NCBI RefSeq assembly: GCF_022682495.2
Contig: NC_071390.1
Span: 106,440,294 to 106,504,293, forward strand
Direction of reading: 5' to 3'
DNA length: 64,000 nt
DNA from: Desmodus rotundus
Lineage: Eukaryota > Chordata > Mammalia > Chiroptera > Phyllostomidae
Part shown: in pieces, positions 10,406-22,290 of the stretch
Layout: every line of letters starts with the position of its first letter
Position numbering within the stretch: the first letter of the stretch is position 1
The notes under the pieces: model-generated
The model's database searches: none
Told to the model about the DNA's origin: nothing
The model's input: only the letters and a program-made list of their open reading frames with translations
Position numbers and translations under genes: made by a program

Positions 10406-11765
10406 AAGTAAACAGGATTTAGATCTGGCCAAATTTATGTAAAGTATTTCAAAAATGACTGTGACCCTTGCCATTTAAGTACTTGCTCATACAAGGAAGA
10501 AGGAAGTTTAAGGGATGGCTTTCTCCCTGAGAGTGGGATAAGGACATGGAGGTGGCGTGTTTAGCCAGCTTCCCCCTGATCCCCTTTGCCCTGCACAGCT
10601 GAGGCTGAGCCAGAAGAGCTTGGATGGCAGGAGCCACAGAGGGTGAGCCTGCAACTGATCAGAACCAATCAATCCCACCGCAGGCGTTTCTATGGTGATG
10701 GCAATAAGTTATGGATTTAAAGATTATGGGAAGAGAATCTGGACTGCCAAAGGGGAAAAGAGGGCAGAAAGAAAGGTGCCAAGCCTTGGGGTCTCTGTGG
10801 CTGAAAAATATTGATTTCTATATCATAATAATCTTCACATTTTCTGAGAAGGGGCTTAAATGAAGCCAAACTGAGTTGTTCCTGCATAGGTTTCAATTTA
10901 CTATTCTAATGAAAAGAGTGCATGATGGCTCTTAATGTTAAACACACACATTGGTTTGTAAACCACCAGCTGCCAGCTTTATAGATCCTTTACGCAAGCC
11001 TTCTGTTTAGCCTTGCTTGCTGATAAAGTTATGGCCAAGAATAGGCAGAGAATCACTCCTAGTTTCTACTTTATAAAATTTGACTTTAGCACTAGAAACA
11101 TCCTTTGCTGTTAAAATTTTACTTGTTTCTTTTCAACTTTGCCTCTTGGATAGATGTCATAGGCAGGAACAAAAAATGAAGCAACACATTGATTAAACTT
11201 CTCATTCAAACAAGGATTCTGAACCAATATTCTGAACTTACAAGTGTCCTTGTAACAATTATATTGGAGTTCAAAACACAATTGAACAAGACATTTGGAG
11301 AGCCACTTGTATGTTATTCCTGAAAAACTAATTTTAAAATATCTCTATGACATGTCATTTCTAGGGGAATGAAAGCATACTCATATGGTCTAAATTATTT
11401 TCAAAACATCCAGGCAGCCATGAAAATTTCAAAAAGACCAACACACAGTTGTAAGTCATTTCCAGTGTATGTGTGATTCACATCCCTTTCATCATAGAGT
11501 GATTTCTCAAAGCATATTTTTATTCTTTCCAATTTCCACTGCACCCTAGAATTTTCTGAGAAGGTGGCATACCTTCATAATTGTAGGAAAATTTACTCTG
11601 CAATTTTTCTTTTGAATTTGTAATATGTGTAAGTAGCAGAAGAAATACCACAGAACACCAAAAAGGGCAGCGGACATTTTCCCAGAGGTACGTTCTTTGG
11701 TACCTCTCCTCACGCCCCACCCCCATGCAGTCAGTATTCTTTCCTCCTTCTTCCTTCTTCACTGG
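10406..11765. other. Anonymous, mostly repeat-free stretch
   Basis: No interspersed repeat is obvious over more than 1.3 kb, unusual for this window. 10880-11510 reads like ordinary unique mammalian DNA and could contain conserved non-coding sequence, which cannot be judged from one genome. Confidence 0.35.
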
Positions 11766-11769
11766 GCCA

Positions 11770-11930
11770 AGGGAACCTTGATTCAGCACACACGGGTGGG
11801 GCACTCACGGTTCCAGCCTTGTGCTGGCTGTCAGAAGTAGAGATGAGTAAGCCACCAGCTGCTCTGAGCTGCCCACAGACCAGGAGACAAAGGTCTGCCT
11901 CTTCAGAAGAATCTGTATCTACCTGCACAT
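11770..11930 (-). mobile_element. L2 3'-end fragment, antisense
   Basis: The plus strand reads 'ccttgtgctggctgtcagaa', 'agatgagtaagccacc' and 'tgagctgcccacagacc', matching the antisense L2 tail (GTGCTAGGCGCTGG..., AGATGAATAAG..., GAGCTCACAGTCTAG). Old and diverged. Confidence 0.5.
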
Positions 11931-12099
11931 TTCTTCATAACTCTTCTCAGCAAACAATTACGCTCTGACTCAGATCGCATTTGGTCGCCTATGTGTTTTT
12001 TCTGTTCTTCCTGTCTGCACATTGAAAACTTGACTCACCATTTCCTACTCCTGTGACTGACCGATAATGGGAAAATGGTAAATATTAGTTGATGGAATG

Positions 12100-12402
12100 A
12101 CGCTATGAACTGAATGTTTGTGTCCTTCCAAAATTCATAGGTTGAAACTTAACCCCTAGTGTGATGGTATTAAGAGTGAAGTTCTGGGTGGTGACGAGGT
12201 CATGAGGGTGGAACCCCCAAGAATGGATTAGTTTCCTTATAGAGAGTGCCCTCACCCCTTGCACCACATAAGGTCACAGCTGGAAGATACTGGCTATGAA
12301 CCAAAAAACAACTTCTCACCAGACGCTGAATCTTCCAGCACCTTGATCTTGGACTTCCAGCCTCCAGAACTGTGAGAAATAAATATCTGTTGTTTATGAT
12401 CC
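12100..12402 (+). mobile_element. MLT1A-like LTR (ERVL-MaLR), solo
   Basis: The segment follows the MLT1A-type LTR nearly end to end: 'gctatgaactgaatgtttgt', 'ttcataggttgaaacttaac', 'ggtcatgagggtggaacccc' and 'cttggacttccagcctccag', ending in 'gtgagaaataaatatctgtt', where AATAAA is the LTR polyadenylation signal. The last few dozen bases of the usual 3' end are missing or decayed. No internal retroviral sequence follows, so it is a solo LTR. Related copies lie at about 26.7-29.1 kb, 37.1 kb, 51.9 kb and 61.8 kb. Confidence 0.75.
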
Positions 12403-12840
12403 ATAAACTAGAAATTCTACTTCTAGAAACCTTTCTTAAAGAAAAATCAAAAAATTTATAAGAAATGAATTATGAGATATTTGTTATGAAAACAACCTTA
12501 TAAAATTACTTATAAAAATTATTTAACCATAGAAAAATCAGTTATATGAATGCGATTTCATCCATGCACTGACATATGTAGCCTTTCCAAATGAAATTTT
12601 ATAATCCTAATTAATGATGTGAGAAATTCTCATTAAATATCTTAAGTCAAAATAGCAGTTTAAAAATCAGAGATAATAACTGTTAAAAGTTTTTCTTGGA
12701 TTTTTCTCTACCAGTATTTGTATACTTTAAAGATATATTTTGGTTCCTACTTTATTGCTGCAGGGTGTGGGTAGGAACTGATATTATTATTTTTATACTT
12801 GTATTTATGATCAGAAGAGCTCTATGAAAATGTTAAACAA
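12403..12840 (+). mobile_element. Ancient L1 3' fragment (tentative)
   Basis: 'attctacttctagaaacctt' and 'agaaaaatc' recall the L1 ORF2 C-terminal coding stretch for the 'I P L L G' region. Later text ('atttttatacttgtatttat', 'gatcagaa') recalls an old L1M 3' UTR. Similarity is weak and the frame is gone. Confidence 0.35.
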
Positions 12841-13134
12841 CTCTTCCATTGTCTGGGTCACTACACTTGGGAGGAAGATGGACCTTAGTGTTCAGATTTT
12901 TTTCTTAGTCTTCCCATCTGTGGAAAGATGGAAAAAGGAGAAACAGAAGAAGTACCCTTCTGTTCTCTTCAGCCATGTAGGTATTAATGTCCCAGGTATG
13001 GCTTCTTGGTCAGCTTCCTTCCCCTCCTCCCCCTGTAGATTATCCCTAGGAGATTACCTATGGCCCTGATGTCAAGTCCATGTGTAAACTGAAGATTCAT
13101 AGATCTATATGCCTGGCCTATAACTCCTGGTGAG

Positions 13135-13292
13135 TGTCAGACTACGTCAAGCTAAAATTCCGAAGTCCTTAGAATGACCTACAAAACCTTCTATGATCCT
13201 GCCACTGGATTTGTCTTCTATGTCATCGCTTGCCACACCCACATCCTGAAAGCTCCAGCAGCACTAATCTGCGTTCATTTCTCTTGATGAAC
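13135..13292 (+). mobile_element. L2 fragment, sense
   Basis: 'gacctacaaaaccttctatg' followed by 'atcctgccactgg' matches the L2 stretch normally read as GGCCTACAAGACCCTGCATGATCTGGCCC. Diverged, with no open frame. Confidence 0.55.
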
Positions 13293-13299
13293 ACTATTT

Positions 13300-13830
13300 T
13301 ATGTCTACTTCAGGATACATACCTAAGAGACGGACACACAAATGTTCATAAAGAGCAGTGTTTAAAAGAGACAAAAAAACCTGGATGAGACAATATTCAT
13401 TAATTGCAGAATGAACAAATAAGTTATAGGATAACCATGCAATAGAATAGACTAGAGTAATGAAAATAAATAAATTACAACTGCATATGTGAATATGGAT
13501 GCATCTCAGAAATATAATGTTGCCTGAAAAACATGAGTCACAAAATAACACAGTATATTCCCTTTCCTTAAAGGTCAAAACCAGACAGTCTATGGCTTAG
13601 GGGTATATCGCATGTACACGTGTGAGCTTGGAAAAGGTGTAGCGATCAAGGGAATGATTAATGCTGATGTCAGGAGAGTTGTCAACTAAATGGCAGAGGG
13701 GGGATGGTGCATCGGCCAGCCCACAGGACCTTTTAGAAACTGGCAGAGTGTCCACTCTTGAACTGATGAGTGATGTCATGAGTATTTACTTAATAACATT
13801 CTTCCATATATCCTGCTGAGTGTATAATAT
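13300..13830 (+). mobile_element. Ancient L1 3' fragment
   Basis: 'acacaaatgttcataaagag' with 'tgcagaatgaacaaataagt' and 'gaatatggatgcatctcaga' keeps the order of the L1 ORF2 C-terminal region followed by a 3' UTR. Strongly diverged. Antisense open frames here are shadows. Confidence 0.5.
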
Positions 13831-14084
13831 ATTAAACTTTTTTAAATGCTTTCTCCCACCCTCCACAAAAAAAGATGGAGGAAGCAGAAAAATATTTCAG
13901 AGAAGGAAGTTTGGATGTGCAGATAGAGAAGCTAAGGTACAGATAGAGAGACCCACGGTGTGGCTTCGAAAAAAGTAGTTTTGATATGACCACAACCAGC
14001 CCACTCAAGCACCAGGTATATGGGTTTGGATCAGAGGAAGCATTGCAGCTGTGGTACAAATTTGTTTGGAAGAGCTGGTAAGTA

Positions 14085-14580
14085 GGTATTTTTTAATACA
14101 AACTGCATTACCTGACTATAGTACAATTAATTTAGGGATAAATCACAAAATATCTAAAAACAAACCAAACTATTTCAAAATTTTAAAACACACTTACAGA
14201 TATTTCATTACTCGTAGAGGAAATCATGTCAATGAGCAATACTTAAGACTGAGTGCAGTAAAAAAAAAACATCGAAAATTGTAGATGCTGCTGAAGCACA
14301 TCTTAGAGGAGATTTACACTTAAATGCTCACATAGAAAGGGAGAATGGCAGCAAATTGATGAGTTAAGCTTTCAACTTCAGGATATACCAAAGAGCAGGC
14401 GAATAAGCCCGAAGAAAATAGAGAATAGGAAATAACAAAGGGCAGAAATCAATAAAATAAATAACAATACAAGGACACAATAGAAAGTAATAAATGGGTA
14501 GAAAATTGTTTGGAAGTATATACTCCAAACTATTACCAGAAGTTGCCTCTCTTCAGAAGGGAGAGTGATTGTGGGCATAG
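14085..14580 (+). mobile_element. Ancient L1 ORF2 fragment
   Basis: An A-rich sense strand with 'gctgctgaagcacatcttag', 'gaggagatttacacttaaat' and 'agggcagaaatcaataaaat' follows the order of the central L1 ORF2 DNA. It is riddled with stops and encodes nothing. Confidence 0.5.
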
Positions 14581-15004
14581 TGTTAGGGTAGGACAAAAAA
14601 AGAACTTTTATATTATATCATATACATAATTTGATATAATTTATATCATATTATCATATACAATTTGCATTTTATAGCAAAAACAAATACATTTTTTAAT
14701 AATAAAAATAAATATAAAGTGAATAATATACTCTTTGTGTTCCAAAAAACTTTTTCAGAAAGAGGTAAAGAGAGCAATAGTAAGAATGTATAATTATGCC
14801 TACACATAGTTTTAATGAAGGTAACCTCAGTCGCTGGCAGAAGGAAAAGTCTGATTGAATGAAGTCATGATGAAGCCATTAAGGTAGTTGAACATCCTCA
14901 TGATATTTGCCTTTTAAAATTGTGTTTCTGCAACCAAACAAATCTCAAATAATGTAATACCATGCACGTGGAATAAAGTGCAAATAACTATGCCACTTCA
15001 CAGA
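14581..15004. other. Anonymous A+T-rich stretch
   Basis: Low-complexity 'atatcat/tataatttg' text at about 14606-14720, then unique-looking DNA. No gene signal. Confidence 0.4.
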
Positions 15005-15335
15005 AATTTACTGAGTAGCTACGCTATCCCAGGCACTGTGCACAGTCTTAGTTTTACAAAGATGAAAAGCACTGCAAATAAAAAGACATTTCCTCACACA
15101 TTTTACATTGTTGTTAAAACCAAACAGCAAGTAAAGGAAATAAAATAACGACAGATTGTGATGTTCTCTGAATGGTGTGAGAGTATATTGGAGGACAGGA
15201 AATATCCTGGGAGATAAATTGGAGATGTATTTTCAAGAGAAGTGAACCCTTGAAAGAGCGAAAGCAAAGAGCCCCGAAGGCACGTAAAAAGCATGTGCAA
15301 AGGTCCTGAAGCAGGGAGACACCTCGCACATCTGA
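15005..15335 (-). mobile_element. L2 3' end, antisense
   Basis: 'tgagtagctacgctatccca' and 'ggcactgtgcacagtc' open the fragment and 'agcatgtgcaaaggtcctga' closes it. Both are hallmark segments of antisense L2 tails (TACTATGTGCCAGGCACTGT and AGCATGTGCAAAGGCCCTGA). The frame is lost. The antisense open frames over it are not genes. Confidence 0.65.
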
Positions 15336-16328
15336 GCAAAAGCACACATGTGGCTGCCGCTTGCTGAATGGGAGGCACAGGGCCAGGAGATTAACCAGAG
15401 ATGAGGCATCAACTTCATCCCAGGGGCACTTTGGGCTGTAAGATGCTGTTTAAATTTTATTCTTATGTAGTATGGAATCTATATTTAGGGGCCAGAGGAT
15501 TTTCCTTGAGCTTCCCTCAGATGATAAATCCTACCCAGTTCATATTTTATGTCTTTTTTCTAGCTCTCTGGTCATTTTATAGCTATAAATGTTAATTTCC
15601 TTCCAAATTATTGACAGCCTCTTCCCAAACAAGGGGCATGCCTCAGATATGGATCTTCCATATCCATTCCATGAGGCTGGAAGCATAATACTTGTTTAAT
15701 TTGTTGGAGGAAATGAGTACGTTTCTGTTCCCACCTCTATTGGGGCTACTGTTCCTTCCCCCCTCCATCAGCATGGCTCTGAGGGCTGTGAGATAAGGCT
15801 CTAGGTGTGTTTATAAAGCCACCCTCCACCTCTTGGCTCCCTGCTGGCTTATTGTTCCTGATGTGGCATGTCAATTACATTTAACAACCCTGCACCTGTG
15901 GCCTCACTTCATCCTTACCTCACCTGGATGGACCACCCAGAGGGAGCCCACCGGCCATGCAAGATTACTTCCAATTTAGAGACCTTTGCCATCAGCCAGG
16001 AAAAAAAGAGGAAAGCCAGGAAAAAAAGAGGAAAGAAAGATCAAGGAGCTCTACATCCTTAAGCACTGGGGTGAGCACTTCCTGTTAATGGATCCACGTG
16101 CTTCAAATTGAATATGCAAAACACCACTCAGGTTGAGCAGCCCCCGTGAGAGCAATCAGTGCAGGCAGAGTATTCAATCTAGACCGTGCCATCTTCACCC
16201 CACGAGGGCACTTGTAATCAGTGTCTCCCTTCAGAGAGCAAGGAAATCTACATCGACTGACAAGCAGCGTGTAGATATCTCCTTGATTTCCTATCATAAA
16301 TAACATATCTAGGTAAGAAAATTATGTA
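15336..16328. other. Anonymous stretch with a 20-bp perfect tandem duplication
   Basis: Positions 15995-16014 and 16015-16034 are identical 20-bp units starting 'gccaggaaaaaa'. Otherwise no repeat or gene is recognised. Confidence 0.45.
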
Positions 16329-16820
16329 CAGTTGTCTCTCCTTATCCGTGGGAGATAGGTTCCAAGACCCCGGATGGATGCCTGAAATCATGGGGAGCAT
16401 GCAACCCTACATACACTATGTTTTTTCTATACATACGTACCTATGATGAAGTTTAATTTATAAATTAGACATAGTAAGAGATTAAAAACAATAATAAATA
16501 ATAAAGTAGAACAATTGTAACAACTGACTAATAAAAGTTATGTGAATGTGGTCTCTCTCTCTCAAAACCTCTTACTGTACTGTATATACAGTGTAATGAT
16601 GCTGGACTAAGGGATGAATCACGTCCTGGGAGGGATGCAGAGGGACAGTGTGAGATTTTATTGTGCTATTCAGAATGGCACACAGTCGAAAACTTATGAA
16701 TTGTTTATCTCTGGATTTTCCCAGTTAGTGCTTTCAGACTGTGGTTGACCGTGAGTAACGGGAACCGTGAGTAACAGGAACAGTGGAACGCAAAACAGCA
16801 GGTAAGGGGGGCTGCTGTCA
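16329..16820 (-). mobile_element. Tigger-type MITE, antisense to the copy at 2.5 kb
   Basis: The left end 'cagttgtctctccttatccg' and right end 'ggtaaggggggctgctgtca' are the Tigger-type inverted ends. Internal text ('tacctatgatgaagtttaat', 'gaaaacttatgaattgttta') is the reverse complement of the element at 2488-3011, so both belong to one family. A TA precedes the left end at 16327-16328. There is no transposase gene. Confidence 0.75.
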
Positions 16821-16858
16821 CTGATTTCATGTTCTGTTGTTTTGGACAAGTGTGTCTT

Positions 16859-16892
16859 TTTTGTTTGTTTGTTTGTTTGCTTGTTCGTTTTT
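16859..16892. repeat. (GTTT)n simple repeat
   Basis: GTTT units, interrupted by GCTT and GTTC variants. Confidence 0.85.
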
Positions 16893-17269
16893 ATCTTTTG
16901 GGATAGGGGATCTTACCCCACAATGAATGCCGAGGCCAGCCAAGCAGCAGACTAAAATATTGACCTTCTTGCTGGTGCTCCTTTGATACACAGGTGTCTT
17001 TGAAGCACCTCTGCCTTTCCAACCTGTTTAACACTGACGTTTACTTTCCTTTCACTTATTCAGCAGCACCACCCAGGATTCCCTTCAATGTGACACGCTG
17101 TGGACATCATTCGCAGCTCCTTCCATCAAGAGACGGGAGGGACCTAACTCATGACATTGTCAGAAACTGAAGGATGAGAGACATCCCCAGCATTACAAAG
17201 TCCAGATAGCTGTCTGCTGTTTACAAGGAGACATTCATGTGATCAGACTCCCATTTCAGGAGCCTCCTC
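16893..17269. other. Anonymous non-coding stretch
   Basis: No repeat or gene is recognised. Confidence 0.4.
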
Positions 17270-17455
17270 CTCCAAGGGTCCTCCCCTTTTTCTGGTTTAA
17301 GCCTCTTCTCTATTCCCCCTTCACCCAATGCCCAGCTCCATGATATCACACCTGTGACATACCACCAGAGTGTGAGCTCCCCGTGGCTGAAGAATGCATG
17401 TATCTTACTCATCTTCACATTCCCAGTGGCTAGAAGGTCACCTGAACATGAAACA
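17270..17455 (+). mobile_element. L2 3'-end fragment, sense
   Basis: 'tgtgagctccccgtggctga' followed by 'cttactcatcttcacattcc' and 'cagtggctagaaggtc' matches the L2 tail (TGTGAGCTCCTTGAGG..., CTTACTCATCTTTGTATCCCCAGTGCCTAG). Confidence 0.6.
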
Positions 17456-18279
17456 GCACAACGATCCTCTAGTGACTCGAGGATCACACTACTTTTACCC
17501 TGTTCGCACGTCACAATCGTGCCCTCGTCTGTCAGGGAGGATGGAGCCGGTAGACTCAATTGTTGGCAGGAGGACAGCAGCTTTATATCTGGGCTGCTGT
17601 TGGGAATGGAACCATAAGCCAGGACAACAGGTGTCTCCAGAGACTATTCCAGGCACACTGGGATGTGTGCTCGCCCTAAGTATAGGGTGCAATAAGAGCA
17701 GTGGTAACAAAGCACACAAGCAAATCGATCCAGGTCCAAGTAGTAATTTCCAACAACGGAGAGGCTTGGGAAGAGCTGGCACTAACTCGGGGAAGGTCCT
17801 TTGGTTGATATACCAGAACCCAACTCCAACTCTGGATCATTTGAGCGCAGGGGGACCAGTCAGGAGGGTGTTTATAAACACAGCTATAGGCGCAGTCTCC
17901 AGTTTCTCTCGTGCACGGGCGCTCTCCAGTTCTTCCGCTGGTTCCTTTGTCTCCATCTAGAAACATGCTTAGCACTTTAACTTAAGCAACAACAGCAGTA
18001 AAACACTCACTTGACCCTTTTTTATTTCTCTACTACTTCTTAATCTCTCTGCCTTCTCAAACTTCTTGAAATATTTGCGATCTTCTTTTTCAAAGTTCTC
18101 TCAACCCACTTTGGCATGACTTGTCCCCACAACTCTGACATCCTGTCCTTGTGGAGGGGACCAGTCATCTCCAATGGCTAAACCACTTGGGCTTCTTATA
18201 GATGAGTCTGTAAAATTTGATACTGTGCATCACTTGACTTATAATGATATGAATATAAATAATACTGGTATAAAAAACC
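17456..18279. other. Anonymous stretch
   Basis: Contains most of a 188-codon open frame (17394-17960, plus strand), the longest not explained by a mobile element. Its start lies in the L2 fragment and its translation has no recognisable domain, so I do not call a gene. Confidence 0.4.
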
Positions 18280-18735
18280 TAATGAGTAGCTCTGTCATCT
18301 GCCCTCAAACCCATCTCCCTGATTTAATTGTGATGAAAGTGTCAAACCAACCCCAAATGAGAGGCATTCTGCAGAACATCTGACCCGTCCTCCTGAGAAC
18401 AGCCAAGGCTGTCGGAAGAAAGAAAATCTGAGAAACTGTCAGCCAAGAGGAGCATCATTACATGTAATATGGCTGGATGGGATCCTGGTGCAGAAAAAGA
18501 ACACTACATAAAGTCTAAAGAAATCTAAATAAACTATGAACAATTCTTTAAAATAAGTATCAATATCTGTTTGTTAATTGCAACAAATGTACCATACCGA
18601 TGTGAGATGTGAATTATGGGGGAAATTGTTTGTGAGATGTGTGGGAACTCTATGGACTTTCTTTACAACTCTTTTTTTTAAATCTAAAACTGTTATAAAC
18701 TTCAAAGCTTATTTTATTTTTAAAAAAATCCAATG
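18280..18735 (+). mobile_element. Old L1 3' end
   Basis: 'tttaattgtgatgaaagtgt', 'gggatcctggtgcagaaaaa', 'gtttgttaattgcaacaaat' and 'aaatctaaaactgttataaa' occur in the order of an old mammalian L1M 3' UTR. Ends in an A/T-rich tail. No coding remnant. Confidence 0.7.
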
Positions 18736-19430
18736 ATATAAAATTTCTGGATATAACCTTTAACAAAAAAAGCTTGAGAGGTTTCCTCATATAGGAAACT
18801 TAATGTTACCAAATTGAGGATGTTACTGAAGAGTTAAAATCAACAATATATTATTTTTTGTTCCATAAATGATTGTTTTTTGTGCCATCAGCTGATTATA
18901 TTTCAAAATAAATATGTTGATTAAGTTTAAATGCACAAATGGAAGTAAAGATTATGTAAATTTCCTTTGTTTTCTTCTGTGCGTGAGTGTTTTAAAGAAG
19001 AATGCGTGTGTCACGGAAATGTATGAGTTGACATTACAGTCTAATCACAGTTTATCATGTAAATGCATATTTAGAATATTTTTAAAAGGTGGATTATGTA
19101 AATCTGTTAAGAACATACAAAAAAAGTAGATTATTTACCAGCCAGAAAATTGTGCATTTAGAAACATGTTGAAAGCTTATTCTTCAAATGAGAAACGGTA
19201 AGTGCTCATCCTGGTGGGGTGGTCGGCCTTCCAGCGTGTGCTTTATTTAGACAAAATGTGCAGGGAGCTTCCCTGTGCAACGGGAATCTGAATGTGCACT
19301 ACAGCCAATTTCTAATTGTTGTTTCAAATTTCCTTCATGACTTTCTTTAAAATCACCAGCCCTATCCTTGGAGATGTTTCTAGGGTTTCTTTCTCTAGAA
19401 TATGAGAAAACATTTACTCATTTGGGGAGA
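18736..19430. other. Anonymous A+T-rich stretch
   Basis: No recognisable repeat or gene. Confidence 0.4.
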
Positions 19431-19487
19431 TACATGTATAAACATATATGTTTTACCATATATATACACATATATGTATATAGTGGC
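19431..19487. repeat. (TA)/(CATA) low-complexity repeat
   Basis: Alternating 'acatatatg' and 'atatatacac' text, partly self-complementary. Confidence 0.8.
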
Positions 19488-20640
19488 AAAAGTAGGCTTA
19501 CAATTATGAGTACATGGAACAGAGTTTATTCCTGTATTGTTTATTAATTGCTGTATTATTTTTATATGAACAACTGTAAGGCCTACTTTTGCCCACCCCA
19601 AATGTATAAATGTCCACTGAGGTCAGCCACAGAGTTTACCACTTGTAGAGGGTTCAGTTTTCTTTCCTGCCTTCTGCCTTTTCCCCTAAAGCTCAGATAC
19701 CCCTGGGTGCTGGAAGAGAAGAATGTGGCTACCTGTGGCAATCTAGTCTTCAAATTATTTTCTTTGGTATATTGCTGTTTGCTTCTAGGATGGTTTAACT
19801 GCCTTCAGAATTAATCAGCCTTCCCTGAAGGTTATGCTTGGGGTACAAGTGAGTAAGTTGGAGAACAAGGCAGAGGCACCCCTTTCAAGAGTGAGGAGAG
19901 CAAGGATGGCTTGAGAAGCCCACTCTGTAGCATGGGAAGAAGCTTCCCAATCTGGGCATTCCAAGAACTCCTCAAGGGTGTCCACTTTTGCTGTCTGGGC
20001 AGCCGGAGGTGGCTTCCATTCATCCCCTTGTAGAACTTGAGTCAGAGATGCTGTGTGGATGAAGAATGTCGTTCAGCCTTCGGAGCCTGGGCGCCCAAGG
20101 GCCAAGACTGTGGGTGTGGCAATGCAAGGGTAGTGTTAACAACAGAAGGTGTGTAATAAGCTGGTTAGGGCTATGTCACAGAAGCAGGGGGCTCCAATTA
20201 ACTACACCCCCCTTCTCTCCACCCAAATTTAAAATGAGTTCAGAGACAGAGAAAGGAGTCACACACAGGGAAAATATCATTTTTATAATGATAAATCTGT
20301 GAAAGAATGGTCAGCCGGTGGTCAAGTTTATATTTCTTCTCCACATTAAGAAGACTTATCCACAAAGTCATAATAAATTGGCTTCATTGACCAGTTGCCC
20401 AGTGGTAGGATTGGCCTCTAAGAATCATGGCACAGAGGGGCAGAGCCCAGTATGTGCTTCCTGCAGGAAGCTGGTTTCTAGTCAGAGGAGAGGGCACAGG
20501 TTGTTCTGCCAAGCCTCTTCCAGATCTGCCAGTCAGATAACCTGGGAAGGAAGAAGGGCAGGACAACCGGACGGTTATTTTTACAAAGGGAAAAAGAGAA
20601 AGAAAGTTCCCTCCCACCAAGAGTGTGTCTTTGCCAGCTA
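19488..20640. other. Anonymous non-coding stretch
   Basis: No repeat or gene is recognised. Open frames of up to 107 codons on both strands lack domains. Confidence 0.4.
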
Positions 20641-20661
20641 AAATAAATAAATAAATAAATG
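20641..20661. repeat. (AAAT)n microsatellite
   Basis: About five AAAT units. Confidence 0.85.
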
Positions 20662-20699
20662 ACCATAGTCATTTGTCTTTTTGGGGAGATTAATCTTCG

Positions 20700-21000
20700 T
20701 CATCACCCTAGGCTAAAAGCTACAGGCTGGGAAGATACAAAGAAATGCAAGGCAGTGTCTTTGATTTCCCAGAGATTACAATCCAGTTGGAGTGGCACAA
20801 GGTGTGGAGCAGTTTAGGTAACAATTCACAACATATTATTAGTCACTTAAATAAAAGAGACAGATGGCAGAAGTTTGTGAATGCAGAGGAAGGTAAAACA
20901 GTATAAACTGCAGCAGGAAAACCGAGTCTCATGGAACAGGGCTCTTCCAGGTAGACTGGAACAGATGACGAGTCCTTGGAAAGGGGAAGTGCAGGATGAA
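20700..21000 (-). mobile_element. L2 3' region, antisense
   Basis: 'ggctgggaagatacaaagaa', 'gtctttgatttcccagagat' and 'tacaatccagttgg' match antisense L2 (GCTGGGGATACAAAGATGAA..., TCCCTGCCCTCAAGGAG..., CAGTCTAGTGG). Boundaries are approximate. Confidence 0.55.
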
Positions 21001-21620
21001 GGGACTCTGTGTGCATGCACATGTGTGTGCTTGCATATGAGAGTGGGAGTGACAGCAGTGTGTCCAGACACTGGGAAAGGACTGGACTGGCTCTGCTGGA
21101 GAGCTTCTGTGGCAGAGAAAAGGAGAACTGGTATGCATTTGAACTGCCACGTTCACACTGCCTCCCACTTGGTAAGTGCTGGGCTCACACAAACCACTGG
21201 TGGGTTGACCGTTGACCAAGTCATTCCTCAACTTTCCTTCTAGGTGGGAACATACCCCATGACTTTGATTACACTATGTGCCCACTAAGTGCTCCTGGTT
21301 TATTCATGGCTTTCATGAAAGATCAGCCCGACAATAGCATAACACCAACAGTGTACCATGACTTTGAGGTGAGGATTAGCCAGCCAGGCAGTGTCTGGCC
21401 ATCATGTGGAGTACTGACTTAGCTTTGCATCTTAGCCCTGCATCTTAGCCCCATATCTCAGGAAGTGATGGTTTTATTGTGCTGACTCACAGCCTGATAG
21501 GGTGGAGACAGGGTAGTATTGGCAAGAAGTGGAAAAGATTCTGGCTGGGATGGAAGTATTATTGACAATGTGCAGGCTGTCTAGACAGTGTCAAGGGGTA
21601 TCTGATAGAGGCTGAGATTT
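21001..21620. other. Anonymous stretch with a 13-bp tandem duplication
   Basis: 'tgcatcttagccc' is repeated head to tail at 21426-21438 and 21439-21451. Nothing else is recognised. Confidence 0.45.
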
Positions 21621-21624
21621 TGTG

Positions 21625-21840
21625 GGATTTTCCCCAGCTTTACAGAGATAATTTCCGTAAGTTTAATGTGTGCAATGTTTTGATTTGATACATTTGTGAA
21701 TTGCAACATGGTAGCCATCACAGTATTAGCTAACATCTCCATTCTGTTCAAAGTTATCATTTCTTTTTTGTGGTGAGAAATTTTAAGGTCTACTTTCTTA
21801 GCCACAGTCAAGTATCTTGGGATATGCATTCAAAGTTCAA
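21625..21840 (+). mobile_element. L1M-type untranslated fragment
   Basis: 'gtaagtttaatgtgtgcaat', 'gatttgatacatttgtgaat', 'gtattagctaacatctccat' and 'ttgtggtgagaaattttaag' match a well-known old L1 untranslated block. No coding potential. Confidence 0.6.
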
Positions 21841-22290
21841 CTCTTTCTTATGACTTAAACTGTTCACAACCTGTGTTGTGTGCTGGCCACATGAATTAGA
21901 GGTGTAGACAGGTATATAAAGACTCATCTATATCTCTATAACTCTCCTAGATTCATGATTCCGTTCTGGAAATATGTTTTAAGAGAAATAAACATAATAC
22001 AGATGATACAATCAAAGAAAATGAAAGCAAGTCTTTTATCCAACCAAATATCAGCTCATATTAGAGCAAATTATGCATAGTAGCTTGATGATATGTAATG
22101 AAACCATTTAATTAATTCACATCACACTACATACCAAGTGTCTGTTATTGCCAAGCATGAAGGGTTTAATATAACATGTTAAATGCTCATACCATAATAT
22201 TATGTGAAAATGGGACAAAATTGAGTATGGACTATGCTTATGAGCATAACAATGTAGACTACCTCCTTCTCAAAATTGATGCCTTGGATT
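21841..22290. other. Anonymous A+T-rich stretch
   Basis: No repeat or gene is recognised up to the target duplication of HAL1 copy 2. Confidence 0.4.

Noticed and set aside
17394..17960. 188-codon plus-strand open frame
   Set aside because: Starts in an L2 fragment, has no domain I recognise, and an antisense frame of similar quality overlaps. Length alone does not make a gene in a 64-kb mammalian window.
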